Below are positions 11,746 through 23,267 of a stretch of DNA of 64,000 nt, in pieces (positions within the stretch are counted from its first letter, which is position 1; the number at the start of each line of letters is the position of its first letter). Origin of the DNA: Dendrolimus kikuchii (Eukaryota; Arthropoda; Insecta; Lepidoptera; Lasiocampidae); contig CM034392.1 in NCBI GenBank assembly GCA_019925095.2, positions 10,311,887 to 10,375,886 of the forward strand, read 5' to 3'. Made by a program: the position numbers and the translations under genes. The notes below the pieces were generated by a model. The model was not told where the DNA came from. It worked only from the letters and a program-made list of their open reading frames with translations, and made no database searches.

Positions 11746-13604
11746 CATCCTTCCATTCCATGTATCTACCATGACTACCTCTAATTGTTAGTTTTTTCGT
11801 GATTTGCCTACATCATTATGTAAGCACATAAAATACATCTAACCACATTCCTTTCCATATAGACCCAATGGTTTTTAAAAGAAACAGTTGATACTTGACT
11901 AGAGACAGACAAACAAACAAGGCGATTTTGTAAAGCCTTTGTATCTACTAAAATGTCCACAGAACCATGAAAAGTTTTTAGGCAATGTATCAATTTCTAA
12001 AACACATTGACGAAGACATAATTGAATCAATATAAGCTCCTTAGTGTTGAAGGTATTTTTGCGTATTGAGTGTAGGAAATAACTACAAAAACTTAATTAA
12101 TAATCTTGTACTAATTTGGTTTCTCTGAACTTAATCAATATTGCAATTTGTAACGCAAACATTATTGATTTTAACTGAGCAGGGCCGTACTATAAATCAC
12201 CGAGCATTGTTTATGTGCAAACCAAGACTTACGCCTATCTTTATTTGTGGAATATTTCACGTTATTCAGTAAAAAAACTCTTAAATTTTCTTGAAAAAAA
12301 TCAACAAAGATCTTTCTACATGTAACTAGTTTATTTAGTGAAATATTTATATGAATTTAATCTTATTTCAAATTTGTTGTATAACACTTCTAACTTTAAT
12401 AATAATGTGTTTAATTTAGTATTAAATATATGTATTATTTAATCATCAGTACATCATACTGCAAAAAGCTTATTCCGGGACTACAATTGTCAGATTTGTA
12501 GTGGCGTAGAGTATGTTTAAAAACCTGCTCCAAACAAAAGTATGTAACTAAAAAAGTATTATTATCTCAGAAAACAGAACAAGATAAAAATCCAACGAGT
12601 ATTGATATATACAATTTATTTATGTTCAATTTTCGATATATTCGTTATCATCGACTGTTATTATTGCCTTCGATCTGTTCTTGCATTGCATTGTTATAGT
12701 TTACGAGGATAGCAATTTTTCAAAGGCGTGCCACGGGAACGCCATTGATTTAGCAGAATACCAAAATTACCAAAACCTACGATAGTGTTGCGCGATTTTG
12801 ATGAGATAGTAATAATAGAATTGGGCTCGTGACCGTGGAGGTTCATTGCTGAACAAGAACTTCCAATAAGGGCTACAGAGCTGAAACATAAGCTTGTTCT
12901 ATTCTTACTGGTAGCCTTTCGCAGATTATTTCCCGATTACGCCTCATAGTGTACGTACATTCTGTTAAATAAGACCACTCTAGAACTTGTACAGCTTACC
13001 GGTTATTATTAGCTCTTTGATAATTATGAACGGCTCATTTCAGTTTAATAATTCAAGAATATACGACGGTGACTTTTGTTCTTTTTCGGATGACATTGTT
13101 ATAAATACAACCCTTTAGAGAAAGTCCAAACGTGGCTCTCTCTCTATAATCTACGGAGCAACTTTAAACTGATGGACCAGCCCTACCGTTAAATTGTAAT
13201 ATTATCCAGACCAAAAATCTGAATAATATAGTGGCATAATAGAGTAGACGCGGCGCGGTATAAATATTCCGCTGCGAAATTAAGTAATCCAATAATTAAT
13301 CTAAATGGACCGTACAACCGAATGGTTCAAAACAATCAGCTCTGCCGCAAAATACGCGCATTAAATGAAGTGAATGGCCGCCTCCGGGGGATCCCTGATA
13401 AATTAAATTGATTAGAATCCTGTTCGATGCCGGCCGTCGATGTAGCTGCGCGTAAAAATAAAACCAAGGGAAAAATAACGCGGCTAGATGATCACGGCCT
13501 CTGCACAAGAACACTTATCTGAGAAATTATTTCTTTTTACCTTCCTATTGTTTAGCTTTACGTTATATTTTATTCGCTTTTCATAATAATAAATAATGAA
13601 ACTG
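11746..13604. other. Unique sequence; GC-richer block at 13230-13510
   Basis: The 13230-13510 block includes 'gcggcgcggtataaatattc', a TATA-like string in a GC-rich setting. No exon or long ORF follows it, so a promoter is not called. Confidence 0.35.
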
Positions 13605-13862
13605 AGGCCTTCCTTGTCCTCAAACGCCTTTCGTCGCTCTTTTTCATTCGATCAGTCCGAAAGAGTAGATGAAATTTTAGATATAAGAAAGAAAGATTGA
13701 ACAAAGATATCTTTAAAACTGCAACAGTATATAATTATAGTCCATATAATACAATAATAAATGGAATATATAGAGGTAAATACACTTAAATATAAAAAAA
13801 AACCAAACAAAAAAAGTTCTAAAACGAAAACGAACAACGAATGACGTTTGAGTGTAAATCTT
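13605..13862 (-). mobile_element. MITE with about 30-bp terminal inverted repeats, copy 2
   Basis: Reverse-oriented relative of 5707-5950; 258 bp. The ends 'ctcaaacgcctttcgtcg' and 'acgaatgacgtttgag' form the terminal inverted repeats. The minus-strand open frame 13652-13837 is rich in F, L and Y because it reads the AT-rich interior; it is not a gene. Confidence 0.75.
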
Positions 13863-14068
13863 TTGACATTTCCTAGAGAGTATATTTCAATTGTTCTACT
13901 TTAATGGCAATTTTGAAAGCTGAAATTTAGATGAAATGGTTTTAAATAATGAGTTAGTTATTTTATGCGTAAAAGAAAAATAATCTAAATCCTAAAATTC
14001 ATGAAAATTTATTAAACTATACTATAAATACAACTACACGCACAAAATAACATAACTCTATATACGAA

Positions 14069-14486
14069 TCTATATTAATATTATAGAGAGGTAAAGTTTG
14101 TGTCTTTGGTTGTTCGGGGTAATCTCCAGTACTACTGATCCGATATTAAAAATTCTTTCATCAATGGAAAGGTACGTTATTTTAGAGTGTTATAGGCTAT
14201 ATTTTATTGTGATGAATAAACCTAAAAATTGAAGATGTTTTACACCCAGCGAAGTGAGCACGGTAACGCCTGTCAAATATATTACAGCAGTAACGTTCCA
14301 TGCAAGAATTGCGCACATTCTCGTACGAGGCACTATGAGTGCTTTCTGCGTTTATGAATTAATTAAAGGTTATAAAGCATAATTAAACCTTCATATATTG
14401 TGTGCATGCATACATATATACGGTTGTGCGCGGGTGCATGTATATTTTCTAAAGATGCCCAACGAAGTACGCATGGGTAAGCTAGT
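14069..14486 (+). mobile_element. Lep1-like non-autonomous Helitron
   Basis: Begins TCTATATTAATATTATAGAG and 'aggtaaagtttgtg', ends 'gggtaagctagt'. A TC start and CTAG end without target duplication is the Helitron hallmark, and this opening matches the Lep1-type consensus as I remember it. Non-coding. Confidence 0.75.
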
Positions 14487-14999
14487 AAGGAAAAAAATAC
14501 TCCAAATCGCTGTCGGCAGAGAACGTTCCCGAAATGCTAACTATTTAAACATTTTGTAGATTTTGAATCTATTCAAATCAATTCAAAAGTCAAGGAGACA
14601 TTGGGACAAATCTAAAGAACAACATCTCAAACCCTCCATTAAGGAGTAGGTTACGGAGAAACTGACTAAGGTTTAACCGGCGATTAAAATTTAAGCCCGA
14701 ATTTAGACAGCCTAATCTCATTGTAGCGCCGCTCGGGTGCACTTTGCGACCTGACACGAATAAAAGACAATAGGTTGGCGTAATTTTGTATAATGACTTC
14801 AACGGTTAGATGAGCTGTCTCCGTGATCAAGTAGGTAGTGATGTCGGTTTAAGATCCATTAACTTCAAAAGTTTAAAGCAAAATTTAGTATTAAGATTTT
14901 AGACCCTCTCTTACCCAAAAGTCTAAACAAATTTTAGCTAACAGAATCTTTCAAAGAATGTGAAACTGAAAGATTGACGAGTACAAATGTAAAAGTAGA
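14487..14999. other. Unassigned sequence
   Basis: A GC-richer patch at 14640-14760 carries a minus-strand open frame (14590-14802) without motifs. No homology to the rest of the window was noticed. Confidence 0.3.
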
Positions 15000-15150
15000 T
15001 CAAAAAAGAAATTAATGGATTGTGTGAAGGATGACATGATGATTTGTGGTGTGACATGCGGAGGACATATGTTTGAATAGAGGAGCATGGAAGGAAAAGT
15101 GCAGGCATACTCTGCTGACTCCAAATAATTGGGAGAAGTTAAAAGAAAAG
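15000..15150 (+). pseudogene. RTE-type LINE remnant, C-terminal piece
   Basis: A plus-strand translation gives a pattern like 'KLMDCVKDDMMICGVT' followed by a stop and an acidic/basic stretch. This resembles the region after the reverse transcriptase of RTE-type LINEs, where W-x-D-x-V-K-D-D-M-x-x-x-G-V is typical. A related, more complete remnant is at 56985-57275. Frame breaks show it is dead. Confidence 0.55.
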
Positions 15151-15257
15151 ACAGAATCTTTCATTCGTCTGCATTCATGTACATAGAAATTTCAGATTGC
15201 TATATTGCCTTATTCTTCCATACATGATTGGCCAACTAAATAATTATTTTAATAAAC

Positions 15258-15605
15258 TTCAATAACGAGGATATTCTCAATTCAAGTGTATGTTATTTTT
15301 ATGCGATTTCTCTGTCAAATGTGGACCGATTTTTAAATTTTATATATACGAAAGAATATACTAGTTAAATGGTCCTATTGTCACAAAGTCAAGTACTGAT
15401 GAGAATCCACCTATCGAGATCAACGCTTGAATATTATAGGCACATACAAATGTGTTAATTTTTTTTTCTAAATTTATCATTCAAGTAATTGCTTAAGTAA
15501 GATGTAGATTTTTGAACAAAAACCAAAACCGATTTTAAAAGTAACTAAAAAACATAAAATAAATATTTTATACAACCTCTTGAAGTCGGTGCCAAGTAAA
15601 ACATA
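15258..15605 (+). repeat. Repeat family F, single-unit copy
   Basis: Starts with a mutated form of the 'ttctcaattc' block, contains 'ctgtcaaatgtggaccgatt', and ends 'acctcttgaagtcggtgcca', the family's right end also seen at 45601-45618. Confidence 0.55.
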
Positions 15606-16181
15606 AAAAAAACCATAACAAATTTGGAAAATATAGTAATTTTCCGGTTTATTCGGTAATTTTTGTGTCTTGTCAAAAAAATCTCGTTAAAATCTGACAA
15701 GTCATAGTTTCAAAATTACCATATTATTGAGGAATTAGCATCGTTTTCTATTATAATATGTAAATGCCTGTATAGGCATGTAGATGTTGTTCAAGATGGC
15801 TGAAGGCAGCTCTGTCGGTGTATGTCGCTCCAAGTGAGCCTTATCGGTCCGAACACACACCCTGTTTATTTATTGCCAACCTACTAGTCTGGTATACTTG
15901 TCTTGCCACTGTTACAAGTTGGTCGGAGATGTTTAGGCAGTATGCCACCGGTTGTACTGTTACATATAAAAACCTATACATAATTATATACATAAGCTCT
16001 CTGTTTTAGCGTTCAAACTATATCAATAGTAATATGGTAATATTAAGTCACTTAAGCTTCCTAACATCGTTTTGCCTGCGGGTTTATCAGATTTGTATTA
16101 AGTATTTTTTATTCCATTGGTTAAACGTAGGATGACGACCATATTATTATATTTAATACAAGTATTAGAGTCTCAAATATA
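15606..16181. other. AT-rich sequence, nothing recognised
   Basis: A slightly GC-richer patch at 15790-15960 has a short open frame (15818-16009) without motifs. Confidence 0.35.
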
Positions 16182-16391
16182 TCTATACTAATATACTAAT
16201 ATTATAAAGAGGTAAAGTTTGTGAGTTTGTGACGTTGTAGGGGGTAATCTCTGGATCTACTAAACTGATTTTAAAAATTCTTTTACTGTAGGAAATCTAC
16301 GTTAACAGGGAGTGTCATACTCTATATAACATTACGCTATTTACCACGGGAGCGGGATAGAGCGCAGGGGAAACCGCGCAGGGCCGCTAGT
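16182..16391 (+). mobile_element. Lep1-like non-autonomous Helitron
   Basis: Starts TCTATACTAATATACTAATA, then 'agaggtaaagtttgtgag', and ends 'gcagggccgctagt'. A GC-rich short inverted repeat ('gcgcaggggaaaccgcgc') lies just before the CTAG end, where Helitrons carry their terminator hairpin. 210 bp, non-coding. Confidence 0.8.
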
Positions 16392-16434
16392 CTTAAAATA
16401 AAATAAATCAATCAGGCGACTAACATACACATTG

Positions 16435-16612
16435 TATGTCCCTAACCTAAGCAAGTTATCCTTGTGTTATGGGTAACATACAAGGGACCACTCTGGGGCC
16501 GACCCCAGACACGAAAGTTCGTTTTAGAAAATTTATCATGCCAAGAATCGAACCCGGAGTCCCAGCGTTGCAGTGAGTTCGGCCGGCAAAGGCTTAGCCC
16601 ACTCAACCATAG
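16435..16612 (-). repeat. tRNA-derived SINE, copy 1
   Basis: On the minus strand the head has a perfect polymerase III box A (TGGTTGAGTGG, 16599-16609) and a near-perfect box B (GGTTCGATTCT, 16544-16554), followed by a tRNA-unrelated body. The second copy at 48505-48719 aligns along the whole length, which marks it as a SINE and not a lone tRNA gene. The parent tRNA was not identified. Confidence 0.8.
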
Positions 16613-16810
16613 AGACCATCGTTCTTAGAGAGCGGGTTTACTGAATGGCATTCAACAACATTCCTAAATTTATAGTTTGATAAGCATTAAAGAATTTTCA
16701 TTAATATATTCACAATAACGAAACTGGATGAGGAAAATAGACGATTATAATATTCGACGCCAACTTGGGGATGCCCATGCTCAAATTTTCCCATCATACA
16801 ACTCCATATA

Positions 16811-17159
16811 TCTATACTGTATACAAATAAATAAAATTGAAGTGTCTGTTTGTAATGTCAAAATAACAGCTTTTTACTAAATGCATATGAAAGCATACAT
16901 ACAGTACTTATATTAAAAATCATTAAAAAAAATTGTCTGTCTGTCTGTTTGTTTGTTCCAGTTAATCTCTGAAACGGCTGGACTGATTTTGACGGGACTT
17001 TGACTAGCAGATGGCTGATATTATAAGGAGTTACTTAGGCTACTATTATTTTAGAAAAAAATTGAAAGGCCCACGCGCACGCTACCGCCGTCACCACACC
17101 AGAAGGAAAATTAGATTAAATAAAATTACACGCGGACGAATTCGCGGGAAACAGCTAGT
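16811..17159 (+). mobile_element. Helitron-like non-autonomous element, second subfamily
   Basis: Starts TCTATACTGTATAC, contains 'ttgtctgtctgtctgtttg', 'tgaaacggctggactgattt' and 'gggactttgactagcagat', and ends 'cgcgggaaacagctagt'. A reversed relative is at 32139-32425. The small open frame 17011-17220 is repeat sequence. Confidence 0.7.
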
Positions 17160-17622
17160 AGTAACTAAAATTCAATCTTATCCTTATTTCATTTGTGTCA
17201 TATTTTTACAACGTTTTTAGTTTCCAACACAGCAAGTATCGTACACGTATCTAAATAAATTACCTATCGCTAACTAATCCCCCTCCATAAGAAATCATTA
17301 TACAGGTCATTCTCTCAACAACAAACTGGAATTTAACGCATTTAATTTTCATTTAACAATATATTGATAATAATACTGTGGGTCTAAAATAAATCCAATT
17401 CGAGGCTTACCTAATGTCAGGTCATTAAATAAATTTAGTCCGATATTTGCCGATACCAGCTGGAGCCTTCTAAGCCATAATTACCTTCTCTGCTAATTAG
17501 TAATCGTATACAACAGATATTACAGTATAGTTTGGTTAAAGTTGTATGATCAGAGATGTAATGATCGATAAACTGTTTAGTACTTGAATATGTAGAACAT
17601 TTCTACATATATTTCTAAGTAC
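17160..17622. other. AT-rich sequence, nothing recognised
   Basis: No shared repeat, no motif-bearing ORF. Confidence 0.35.
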
Positions 17623-18107
17623 ACTAGGACGCGGACTTCGTCCACGCTTGTTTTGAAGTTCTCGCGGGATTCCCGGGACACAAGTACCGCAGCATTTAAA
17701 AAAGTATGTAAACATCGTTTTAGTGAAAACTGTGTGGTTATAGGCTAATTTTTATGCATCCGAACAAGTATAAACCACTCACGGGCAATTTAATTACATA
17801 AAATTTGCTGTAGATCAACAAAAAATCACATTGAAATTATATATTTTTTTAATCTGGCCATTTTACATAATTCCCAGAAAAATTCCTGCGGAATTTTCAG
17901 GATAAAAAGTAGCGCAGATTAGCGAAACTGCATCGAAATCAGCCGATTAGATTTTACGTGTATACCGATGAACACCACAAACATACAACAAATGGAAAAA
18001 AAAATGCATCGTATTCTTCATCATTTATATGGTCTATTCTAGTTGTTTTTTGTTAATGGCTTCAATGTAGAGAGAGACATGCCATGTTTATAATTTTATA
18101 TTATAGA
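17623..18107 (-). mobile_element. Helitron-like non-autonomous element, family C
   Basis: ACTAG at the left edge with 'gacgcggacttcgtccacgc', and 'tttatattatagat' at the right. Same family as 3474-4016, with internal deletions relative to it. Confidence 0.7.
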
Positions 18108-18153
18108 TTCTACATATAGGCATCTAAGTTATATTTAAACGACTCTATAAAAA

Positions 18154-18155
<2 letters not shown>

Positions 18156-18201
<46 letters not shown>
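18156..18201. repeat. (TA)n microsatellite
   Basis: 46 bp of uninterrupted TA. Confidence 0.98.
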
Positions 18202-18204
<3 letters not shown>

Positions 18205-18240
18205 AAAATTTATCAAATGACATTAAGGGCCTTATAAATC

Positions 18241-18681
18241 TTACATACATACATAACTTCACGCCAGTTCCCTCGCGGGGTAGGCACGAACAACAGAGTG
18301 CCATTTAGGCTTATTCTTACACACCTCACTTGCCTCTTTGATATTCATAACTCTTGTCATGCAAGCTCGTCTGTTCTTAAGGCTCCTGACATCACCTTCT
18401 GCTAGTACACGATCAATTTGATCATGGAAGGTGTGTCGTGGCCTTCCACGACTTCTGCATCCATCCACTTTTGCATTGTATATCTATTTAGTCATTCTTT
18501 CATCATGCATTCTTTCCACATGCCCGAACCACCGGAGCATTCCTTTCCTTACCTTCACCCCGACACTCTCTTTCAGACCAACTCTCTTTCTTACTTCGGT
18601 ATTACGAACGCGGTCCGCGAGCGTCACTCCGCAGATTTTGCGCAGTGCTCGCATCTCGACCGCGTTTACTCTACTTTCATA
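18241..18681 (-). pseudogene. LINE reverse-transcriptase C-terminal region, 5'-truncated
   Basis: On the minus strand 141 codons run from 18681 to the stop at 18259-18261 with a single in-frame TAG (18484-18486). Readable motifs include 'WFGHVERM', 'GRPRHTF' and a closing 'YPAREL', a layout seen after the reverse-transcriptase domain of RTE-like non-LTR retrotransposons. After the stop there is only a short (ATGT)n-type tail, as in the copies at 38130 and 10719. The plus-strand open frames over the same bases (18418-18691) are shadows. The insertion seems young, since only one codon is disabled. Confidence 0.75.
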
Positions 18682-18687
18682 TAAATC

Positions 18688-19291
18688 TTGAAAGTTTTAA
18701 ATGACAATGAAATGGTTTTGTTTACTGAAAGATCTTGAATTATACATATATTTTTTATCAAACCGTTCACTGTACTAAACGGATAAAGTGATAGTCGATA
18801 AACGAACTAAATTCGGAGCCTAAGTTTGATGTCGTCAGGCATGAGTTAACTCGTTAAGTCATACATCCAATGGCCGTTGTTAACAGTAAATTATTTGTTT
18901 ACTGATGCAACTAGCGATGTTTGTCAAACGAGTACAAGGATACCGCGATAAAGTCCGATGTGTACTTGATTAATAATTACATAAGGCAATCGCATTTGAG
19001 TAACATAGTGCAACTCAGATAGGAGTGCAACTTAATACAGGTTTTAATATTTCTAATCTATTAACATAATCGGGGTAAATAAACTATGCAATTCTCCTTT
19101 TATACCTATTGGCAGCAAGTATGACGTCCGCTGATGCAGACTACACAGTCAACGCGGCATATTAACAAATATACGTTTTTCTTGACTTTGGACCATAACG
19201 TGCAGCAGACTGACCAACGACCTAGCGCTGGAATAGGCACTTCAAGTTCTAGCATCGAATAGAACACTAGTTATTAATTTTAATTTAATAT
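18688..19291. other. Unassigned sequence
   Basis: AT-rich with no long ORF. No repeat of this window was matched. Confidence 0.35.
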
Positions 19292-19375
19292 CCGTGCAGG
19301 AACGGAAAAATAATACTATTTCCTGCGGCCGGGCGGCCTGCCGTAAGAGCCGATAAAAAAACCCACGGCCCGGTG
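19292..19375 (+). repeat. SINE-like family A, 5' fragment
   Basis: Starts at the common 5' boundary 'tccgtgcaggaacgg' and keeps the 'cctgcggccgggcggcctg' head, then stops. A 3'-truncated piece. Confidence 0.7.
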
Positions 19376-19889
19376 ATAGAGTTGAGCTTGAGTTACTATT
19401 GTTAACACAGAAGTTGTATTTGACACTGACAAAGCAGTAAAAAATGAGATAGACGACAGAGAAAAATACATAATATGTATTTTTATATAATAATTACTCG
19501 ATCTGTCTGCAGTTTGTACAAAGACTTATGTCCAATTTGGACCGCTCATTTCATACAAGAGAATGATTTTATACAAACGGCCACTCCAAACCTGTGATTT
19601 TAAATGTCCATATTTCGGCTTATTGAATACCTATCTAGTATTTGTAACCGTTTGGGCTGTAGTATCATAATATTAGGTAAATTGTAACAATGTGTGTCGT
19701 TCGATTAAGTTAATTACAATTTCTGGTAGAATATTTATCTATTTCAATCACGTCATCATTGCAGAACACAATATATGCCAGTTTACTTTGTAGTAAACAA
19801 GAAATAATCGATCACCATTTACCATGATGTAGTTATGTTGGGTGTCTCCTATTAGTAAAATCTTAAAATTAGTGAGCTGAAGTGGTAAA
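19376..19889. other. AT-rich sequence
   Basis: 'cttatgtccaatttggacc' near 19527 resembles the 'ggtccaa.ttggacctatg' block of repeat family I; too short to call. Confidence 0.3.
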
Positions 19890-20254
19890 AAATATTTACA
19901 CGATGAATCTCGCGCTGGCCCTCACGGTCTCGCACTGGCCCTCACGGCGTAGAGAAGCGTCCCCCGGATAGCGGATGGGGTAATGGTCGGTAGTACAGCC
20001 CAGCTACGCTTCCGGCTAAGTCCGATGGACTCGCTGACCAACGATGGGTGTGGTGGTCCTCTAGCGTTTTGGGGGTTGTGCAATGGGTTAACAGCCCGTT
20101 TACGGAAAAACTTATTGTTACGAAACCAGAAACGAGAGAATGCGTGCTCTCGTTTCGGAGGCCAAGACTCACTTTGGGTCGCTGAGCCAACGGAGTTAGT
20201 TAGTTCGTTTTTTTATGAATTGAGAACCTTCTTCTTTTTTTTAAATTGGTTAAC
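19890..20254. other. GC-rich segment with a 20-bp tandem duplication; possible LINE 5' region
   Basis: Contains two tandem 20-bp units (19908-19927 and 19928-19947, one mismatch) and a string around 20060-20100 ('tgcaatgggttaacagcccg') that resembles LINE 5' regions I have seen. Open frames run on both strands (19942-20190 minus, 19983-20348 plus), neither with a convincing domain. The LINE assignment is weak. Confidence 0.3.
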
Positions 20255-20475
20255 AAGAATAAGTACCAATGGCCGATGGAGCAGAGTAGTCTTAGAGTGG
20301 AGACAGCATCTCGGGAAATATTGTAGTATACCCTCTCCAGTTCGGTGAAACAAAGATCTTCGTAAGGGCGCTGGTAGAGGGTAGATAAGGAAAACCAAAA
20401 CAAACTTAAGAAGACCTAGCTAGCAGTGTACAATGGTTGGTTGACGACTTGATACGATATTGGCAAACACCATAT
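20255..20475 (+). pseudogene. LINE C-terminal remnant
   Basis: Plus-strand reading gives 'GRWSRVVLEWRQHLGKYC' and, after a frame shift and stop, 'DLRKGAGRG', matching the usual 'W...VLEWRP..G.R..GRP..RW.DDL...AG..W' pattern near the end of LINE polyproteins. A further 'VDDLIRYW' occurs at about 20438-20461. Several stops and shifts; dead. Confidence 0.5.
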
Positions 20476-21724
20476 GCCTTATCTATTTTTACTAATTGTT
20501 TCATATATTCACATCGTTCATATGCAGTTTATACAAGACTATATTTTGTATATATTGCATCCGCCTCTTCGTCCGTATTGAGTCATGGCAGAAAATTTTC
20601 TTTTTTCTCTTTCTTATTTAAAGATCCTTATATCTATTACATATTTAATTTATACTATCTATAATAAAACTACGTTTTAACGGTTTTAAGCGCGGTAATT
20701 TTATTTGATTTTGGTAAAGGTAAACGTAGTTTTATTATGTATACAAGTCGCGAAAACTTAAGAAAATATTATACTATCTATTTATCATATTATATATTTT
20801 CTAGCTAGACGTGTTGCTGGGAAGTTTCTTATCGCTTCGTCTCCTTCAAACAACTATAACACGTTGCGAAGCGGTGTACATAGATTAGGAAGTAGATTTA
20901 AATTTTGACTTACATGTATGACCTTCAAAAAGTGTTCTCTAGTGGAACTTATTTTCAATAAAAAAATGAATTTGAATATATCTGTCTATTCCTAATTACA
21001 ACCTTTTTACCACTACTGTTTTACTTCTATGTGTTTCTGTACAAGTTTTTAAAGCTAAATTATGACTAGATTTCTTAAAACTACTGTGTTACTAGTTCTC
21101 AAATCTACTATCTTCTCCAGATTAGCCAAATTAATATGTCTTTATAATATTATTCAAGCTGAAGGCATCAGGCAAATGGCATTAATTTTAATAAATGGAT
21201 TCTATTTATTTTGTATTTCACACAGCAATGAAATTTACGTTTATTTTGTAAAATCAATCACAACTATGAACTGAATGCAAAAAAAATAAATTTTGAACTT
21301 CAGTGACATTTATTTACCGACATAGCGTCATCGTGTCACTTTAATATTTATGGAATTAATTATTTTATAATGTGGCAGCGTAACAAATTATTTCTGATAT
21401 TTGAGTTAAAATATTTGACTTTAATACGTCAATGCTGTTTTCAAATTGTATTTATTTTTAATTTTATATTATTATATAAGTAAACAGTTATTTTTTAAAT
21501 TGAAATTCTATATAGCTATCTAATACAAAGTATAAACTTAATAAATCATTTATAGTATGACAATGCGTCCATAAGTATCTTCTTCCGCAACAATACCCTA
21601 AAACTAGTTAACGGACAGTTGCAGTTTTTAAATTTATTTGTAGAACAATTCGAAATCTAATAAAAAAATGCACAAAACACTAAACAGTACTTACTATCTT
21701 TATTACTTTTTAAATATTACAAGA
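20476..21724. other. AT-rich sequence with one hairpin
   Basis: Holds the 17-bp inverted repeat at 20661-20738 (separate entry). Otherwise unique; short open frames at 20437-20664 and 21062-21274 have no motif. Confidence 0.35.
20661..20738. repeat. Inverted repeat, 17-bp perfect arms
   Basis: ATAATAAAACTACGTTT (20661-20677) and its exact reverse complement (20722-20738) with a 44-nt spacer. Confidence 0.9.
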
Positions 21725-22186
21725 GGTTCCGGCAGACGTTGTTCCATCCTGAAAAAATAAAAATTTGGAACCCGATTCTAGTGCCACCTACCGGCTCCAA
21801 TTGTGATTCTAAACCAGCCGGGGATCCACTCAAACACACAAAAATAAAATCTTCAAAATCGGTCCAGGAGTTTAAGAGGACTATAGAACCCGATCCCAGC
21901 GCCACCTACCGGTTCCAAGTGTGAGAGAGACGGTGGGACTTCAAGTATAAAGCGCCATCTACTTGAAGCTTATATAACTTAGTTGACAGCAGAAATTATA
22001 CTTACCGACCTCTCGGTTAAAAACAAGATTATAAATAAAAATGAAACCTATCCTATGTCCTACGTTGGAAGAAAACCAGTAAAATTTTTAAAAATCATCA
22101 TATACGGTTGAGTAGTTTCGGAGTTCATCGCGGTCAAACACTGTGACAAGGAACTTTTATATATATAGAAGATAGATAGATAATTA
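21725..22186 (+). repeat. Probable LINE 3' region with GATA tail
   Basis: GC-richer repeat-like segment with two related stretches (about 21768-21800 and 21884-21915, both containing '.gcgccacctaccggttcca' or a variant). It ends with 'tgagtagtttcggagttcatc' and a (GATA)n tail at 22170-22182, a form of 3' end common in lepidopteran RTE-type LINEs. No coding remains. Confidence 0.5.
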
Positions 22187-22317
22187 ATTAGGAGAAATTT
22201 TGAAAATAAAACGTTTTCTAGACACATTTTTTTTATGAGACAATAACATTTTTTAGCCCGTCCATCTTATAAACCTTCCAAAAGAATAGTAGTGTAATAA
22301 CTTCGTGTAAAAAAAAT

Positions 22318-22690
22318 TATGCGTGTGTGTAGTTCACACGCAGTAAAAATGAATCAAAGTGTGACAAGGGGTGGGAGGGATTCTAAATTTCATGACGTCA
22401 CACTTCATATATTATATCGTTAAAATATATTTAAGCTTTAAAACACGAAATAAAGTATTAACGAAAAACTATCTATACGAGGATAGTGCTTAAATTATTT
22501 AATATAATGTATTCTATCTCATTCTCTCGCAGACTTAGTCCTATAGATGGATGTGTTTATCTCTTTTTAGTGTCGCTTTTTCGGTTCATCAAGTTTCAAA
22601 TCACAACGATTCTAAAGAAGTTTCACTTCAAAAGTGTAAGTCGAAACGGAGCGGAGTTGTTCGTGTGCGTAAAAATTCGTTTATTCCGAC
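22318..22690 (+). repeat. Interspersed repeat family I, copy 3
   Basis: Closest relative of 4826-5165 (reverse). Begins with a GTGTGTGTAGTTCACACGC hairpin-like end and carries the 'tctcattctctcgcagac' block. Confidence 0.6.
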
Positions 22691-23264
22691 ACAGTTTTCA
22701 CTAAAACGATATCTTATATCGTTTTCTAAATGATGCGGCACATTGTGTCGCTGGAATCTAGCGAGAATTTCATGCGTAGTCTAAGTGGCAGGCATATCCT
22801 AGCTTCAAATAAAAATAATGATACATAAAAAAACCTCTAGGGTAAAAAGTGTCTAACGAACTCATTACAAGTTTTTATTAATTGCTAGAATAATACAATT
22901 GTTTTGTATTGGTATAAATTTTGGTAACAAAGTACAATAATTTGTCGGCCAAAACATTTACGATTAAACAGGAAACCATCGCTCACAACAAAATAAAGCA
23001 TTTGTAATAATTATTCAGTGGCTCATAATCTACGTATACAAGCGCAATTAATTTGTGGCCTGTAACGGAAAGCTCGCTACTTGTAGATTAATGGAACGCA
23101 ATTATTGCATATACATATTACAAACTTAAACAGGTTGAATTAATCCAATTGTTTCGTTAATTTTTAAGACAACAGTTTCCAATTTCCTTGTTGTGTAAGA
23201 TTCAAAACAATAATTAAATCTGCAGAAACTGTACTAAAATAAAATTTGGTTACAAACTCCTTCA
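22691..23264. other. AT-rich sequence, nothing recognised
   Basis: No repeats shared with the window and no ORF of note. Confidence 0.35.
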
Positions 23265-23267
23265 TAT

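Noticed and set aside
13248..13262. TATA-like promoter in a GC-rich setting
   Set aside because: No exon, ORF or initiator context follows; TATAAATA strings are frequent in AT-rich DNA.
16544..16609. Functional tRNA gene, from box A and box B
   Set aside because: A second copy with the same non-tRNA body shows it is a SINE, and the cloverleaf is not complete.
18418..18691. Plus-strand frames of 88 and 86 codons, and the same on minus at 38116-38340
   Set aside because: Antisense reading of the LINE reverse-transcriptase remnant; they recur because the LINE recurs.
19983..20348. 121-codon plus-strand frame and overlapping 82-codon minus-strand frame
   Set aside because: The right part is an out-of-frame LINE remnant; neither strand has a consistent domain across the frame.
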